A stretch of DNA of 8,472 nucleotides from Fibrobacteraceae bacterium (lineage in GTDB: Bacteria > Fibrobacterota > Fibrobacteria > Fibrobacterales > Fibrobacteraceae), in the NCBI GenBank assembly GCA_021443045.1, contig JABUUT010000019.1, positions 36,877-45,348 of the forward strand, read 5' to 3'. The position numbers and the translations under genes were made by a program. Positions within the stretch are counted from its first letter, which is position 1. Every line of letters begins with the position of its first letter. The notes below the pieces were generated by a model. The model was not told the origin of the DNA. It saw only the letters and a list, made by a program, of their open reading frames with translations, and did no database searches. This document shows, in pieces, positions 6,519 to 8,472 of the stretch.

Positions 6519-7320
6519 ACCTAATCTGGAGGAAACACTAGATGATGTTGAAGAGTTTGCCAGACTAGGTATAATAACATCTGCTGAAATACCTGCTTTG
6601 AAACAATTGGTTCGAGATTATGACACACAGAAAGCAAATGTCACTCTTCAGCAATTAGGAAATATATCTTCTGTATCAGCGAAAAAAATCCATGATAAGT
6701 ACTCGGAAACATATGCCGGAAAGAAATTGTCAATAATTAGAGACGATTTATTTGAAAATATTGCGTACTGCCCATACTGTGGCATTAACGAACGAGGTTC
6801 CCTTGATCACTATATGGCTAAAAGTACATATCAAGCATTAGCTTTATGTAGATTAAATTTAGTTCCCATGTGTATGATTTGTAATCGTCTAAAGTCAAAT
6901 CGTTCTTCTGTCGATTTTATAAATCCGTACTATTTTGTAAATCCTGGCGTTGAATTCTTTGTTTGTACAATAAGTTTATCGAGAACTGATGTAGTGTTTT
7001 CTTTTTCAATAAAACAGAACGCTCTGCCCGATTGCCAATTGACAAATTCTTTGATTAATCAAATTTCTGTTGTGGACTTAAGTAACAGATTGGATAAAGC
7101 AGTTGTATCCTATTTACAAGAAGATATTTTTAGTGAGAATGATTCCCCACAATTATTGATTGCTTCTTTGCCTTCTCTAATACAAAAGAAAGAACAAAAT
7201 GTAAAAATGTTTAATCATTGGAAAACAGCAGTACTGAAGGGCCTTGACAGGTTCATCAAAGGAAATGTCAGTGTCGCACAGCAAGTCCTAGATGCTTTAA
7301 ATAGACAAATGTATTACTAG
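6502..7320 (+). CDS. HNH endonuclease, Septu PtuB-like
   Basis: This encodes 272 residues from ATG 6502 (274 if ATG 6496 is used). A helical N-terminal region (1-85) precedes an HNH zinc-finger core: CPYC (90-93), LDHYMAKS with D102 and catalytic-type H103, NLVPMC (119-124) and CMICNRLK (124-131). The CxxC, DH and CxxCN residues are the paired metal-binding and catalytic elements of the HNH fold, and the DHYxxKS...NLVPxCxxCNxxK layout is the one seen in PtuB-type effectors. The C-terminal half (about 140-272) is helical and unassigned. In Septu the PtuB nuclease is held by the PtuA ATPase and degrades DNA during infection. The 17-nt overlap with the ATPase gene supports that pairing. All core residues are present, so the nuclease itself looks intact even though its partner gene carries a frame change. 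Confidence 0.85.
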   Translation: MWHIPKPNLEETLDDVEEFARLGIITSAEIPALKQLVRDYDTQKANVTLQQLGNISSVSAKKIHDKYSETYAGKKLSIIRDDLFENIAYCPYCGINERGSLDHYMAKSTYQALALCRLNLVPMCMICNRLKSNRSSVDFINPYYFVNPGVEFFVCTISLSRTDVVFSFSIKQNALPDCQLTNSLINQISVVDLSNRLDKAVVSYLQEDIFSENDSPQLLIASLPSLIQKKEQNVKMFNHWKTAVLKGLDRFIKGNVSVAQQVLDALNRQMYY

Positions 7321-7361
7321 TTGAGGGAAATATTGAGTTTATTCGAACTACATAAAATTTC

Positions 7362-7367
7362 AAGGAG
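7362..7367 (+). promoter_or_regulatory. Ribosome binding site of the membrane-protein gene
   Basis: AAGGAG lies 6 nt before ATG 7374, the same motif and spacing as in front of the HNH gene. The gap between the two genes (7321-7373) shows no terminator-like hairpin, so read-through from the Septu-like pair is likely. Confidence 0.7.
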
Positions 7368-7373
7368 AATAAA

Positions 7374-8189
7374 ATGACAATAGAAAAAAGTTCCAAGTTC
7401 CTTTTGGTTTTCGGTATAATTTTTGTTTTGTATAGTTTGATTAGCTATACGGTTATTATACACCCAATCTCTGCGAATAAAAAGGCGAAGAAGGAATATA
7501 AATTGCAAAAAAAAGAATTTGAAGAAAAAGAACGAGCTAAATTCAAAAGCCAAAGAGATAGTTTAATATCATATTATCGTGCTCAATGGATTGCGACGAG
7601 TGATACAAGTGTTCATGTAATAAAATCAATCACAAAAAAGAAGGTGGTTGATAGAGAAATTGGAGACTGGGTTGACACTGGTGAAACTGAATGTGAAATA
7701 GTCTCTTTGACTAAACGAAGATGTAAACCAATAAAGGAGTGGGTGCATTTGTATGATACATATAAAACTGTTTTAGATACAGAATATACAACGAGATGGA
7801 AAAGTGCCCGTCATCGAGATGAGGTGATAAAGTATAATGTAGAAAAAAAAGCAGATAATGTGATAGAGCAAATTCGTGAAAAATTTCATGAATATGAGGC
7901 TCCTAATACCTGGTTTGAACTCAATTCTTTTAAAGAAAACTACTATGGATTATTTCTTGTGATTGATTTGATTTTGCTTATGATTGTCCTTAATTTTGGG
8001 TACATAAAATTAAGATATATGATAAAAAATAAAATGTTGAATTCTAGATGGTATATTTTATCCGAAATTGCAGATGAATATTTTGAAGAAGATTTACCTA
8101 GTAAAGAATTTTTTTGGATTTTTAATATTGTATTGTGTTATTTTATGCTGTGTCTCGCATTTGTGCTCAGAGCTAAATTACTAATGTGA
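7374..8189 (+). CDS. Unrecognised membrane protein with three predicted transmembrane helices
   Basis: This encodes 271 residues of a family I do not recognise. A hydrophobic helix (about 8-30) is followed by a strongly charged Lys/Glu-rich, coiled-coil-like stretch (about 34-65). A soluble region (about 70-185) follows, rich in Thr, Lys and aromatic residues, with two cysteines in a TECEIVSLTKRRCKP segment. A second helix (about 192-211), a basic and acidic loop, and a third helix (about 248-267) complete it. Positive charges flank both TM1 and TM2, so the topology cannot be settled by eye. The first helix is not followed by a signal-peptidase-like site, so it looks like an anchor. The gene lies 53 nt after the HNH gene with a strong ribosome site and shares its AT-rich composition, so it could be an accessory part of the Septu-like system or a separate passenger gene. 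It is the last gene before the composition break near 8200. Confidence 0.75.
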   Translation: MTIEKSSKFLLVFGIIFVLYSLISYTVIIHPISANKKAKKEYKLQKKEFEEKERAKFKSQRDSLISYYRAQWIATSDTSVHVIKSITKKKVVDREIGDWVDTGETECEIVSLTKRRCKPIKEWVHLYDTYKTVLDTEYTTRWKSARHRDEVIKYNVEKKADNVIEQIREKFHEYEAPNTWFELNSFKENYYGLFLVIDLILLMIVLNFGYIKLRYMIKNKMLNSRWYILSEIADEYFEEDLPSKEFFWIFNIVLCYFMLCLAFVLRAKLLM

Positions 8190-8208
8190 TAATCAAAATG
8201 ATGGTTGA

Positions 8209-8472
8209 TATGGCCGGATATATGTGCCTGCCCAAATTCAAAAGAATGTGTGTACCCAGCGCGAAGACAGGGCTTACTGCAAGTTTCAGGAATATACCGA
8301 AGACACCCCGGAGAATCGCTTGCTGAAAAAGGCTCTGGTTTTTGCCAATCGGGCAATACAGGGCTACAAAAGTTTTGCTGGCCGGCTTCACCCCTTCTGG
8401 ATTGACATGCCCCGGCTTTTCGAACTGTTCGTCTGTGGCGAACTGAACAAAAATCCCAAGTACCGCGAGTGT
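8209..8472 (+). pseudogene. mcrC: McrC-family (5-methylcytosine restriction subunit) fragment, 5'-truncated; runs off the window
   Basis: The frame opens at 8209 directly after an in-frame TGA (8206-8208) and stays open to the window end (88 codons). It reads YGRIYVPAQIQKN at the left edge, then CKFQEYTEDTPENRLLKKAL, then HPFWIDMPRLFELFV. The GRI element, EYTxDTPENRLLKKAL and the LFE segment before the nuclease core are the order seen in McrC/LlaJI-type proteins, where McrC is the nuclease partner of the McrB GTPase. The PD...DxK nuclease residues would lie beyond the window. The N-terminal half expected of McrC is absent, and only weak GTG codons (8224, 8248) could start the frame, so I call it a broken gene. 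Its G+C (89/180 at 8281-8460) is about twice that of the preceding gene's end. A shorter reading from 8205 in another frame is a shadow. The family call rests on motif memory. Confidence 0.7.

Noticed and set aside
8205..8405. Small + strand reading frame over the island edge
   Set aside because: It has no family-like features and overlaps the McrC-like reading in another frame; it is a shadow.
1..8472. tRNA, CRISPR array, transposase, integrase or retron reverse transcriptase
   Set aside because: I looked for these as island markers and saw no cloverleaf, regular repeat spacing, DDE/tyrosine recombinase or YxDD-type motif.

Overview
The window is a bacterial anti-phage (defence) island, read entirely from the + strand with very short gene spacings. 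It holds the end of a type I restriction gene, a YhcG/DUF1016 nuclease, a RecQ helicase fused to a phosphoribosyltransferase (PRTase), a DprA-like protein, a Septu-like ATPase/HNH nuclease pair, an unknown membrane protein, and the 5'-broken remnant of an McrC gene. The host cannot be fixed from the sequence. Purine-rich Shine-Dalgarno sites and a patchy composition fit a moderate-GC Gram-negative-type bacterium carrying AT-rich acquired DNA. A Fibrobacter-like rumen or gut bacterium is only a weak guess.

Block 1 (1-4730) reads like one operon: hsdS (3' part), 2 nt, the DUF1016 nuclease, 2 nt, RecQ-PRTase, 1 nt, the DprA-like gene. The helicase + PRTase + DprA set repeats the part list of the natural-competence machinery (ComFA helicase, ComFC PRTase, DprA). 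The PRTase + DprA pair is also the part list of the ShosTA toxin-antitoxin/defence system. I therefore read this pair as a ShosTA-related DNA-sensing module with a RecQ motor built in. The DprA-like protein ends in QLSLFG, a textbook sliding-clamp-binding motif, which suggests it docks at replication forks.

Block 2 (4786-8189) is more AT-rich and starts with its own ribosome binding site after a 55-nt gap. It encodes a Septu (PtuAB)-like pair: an ABC-type ATPase and an HNH nuclease overlapping by 17 nt. A three-helix membrane protein of unknown family follows 53 nt later. The ATPase is split by a -1 frame change at a T7 run (5060-5066) that also forms the slippery heptamer T_TTT_TTG. Joining the frames restores a continuous family-like protein of about 577 residues. 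This could be programmed frameshifting, phase variation, a real mutation or a sequencing error.

Block 3 (8209-8472) opens abruptly in the middle of an McrC-type protein with no start. Hand counts give 43/180 G+C just before this boundary (7981-8160) and 89/180 after it (8281-8460), so the end of an acquired segment lies near 8190-8209. No tRNA, rRNA, CRISPR array, transposase or integrase was found. No stretch above 300 bases lacks a gene.
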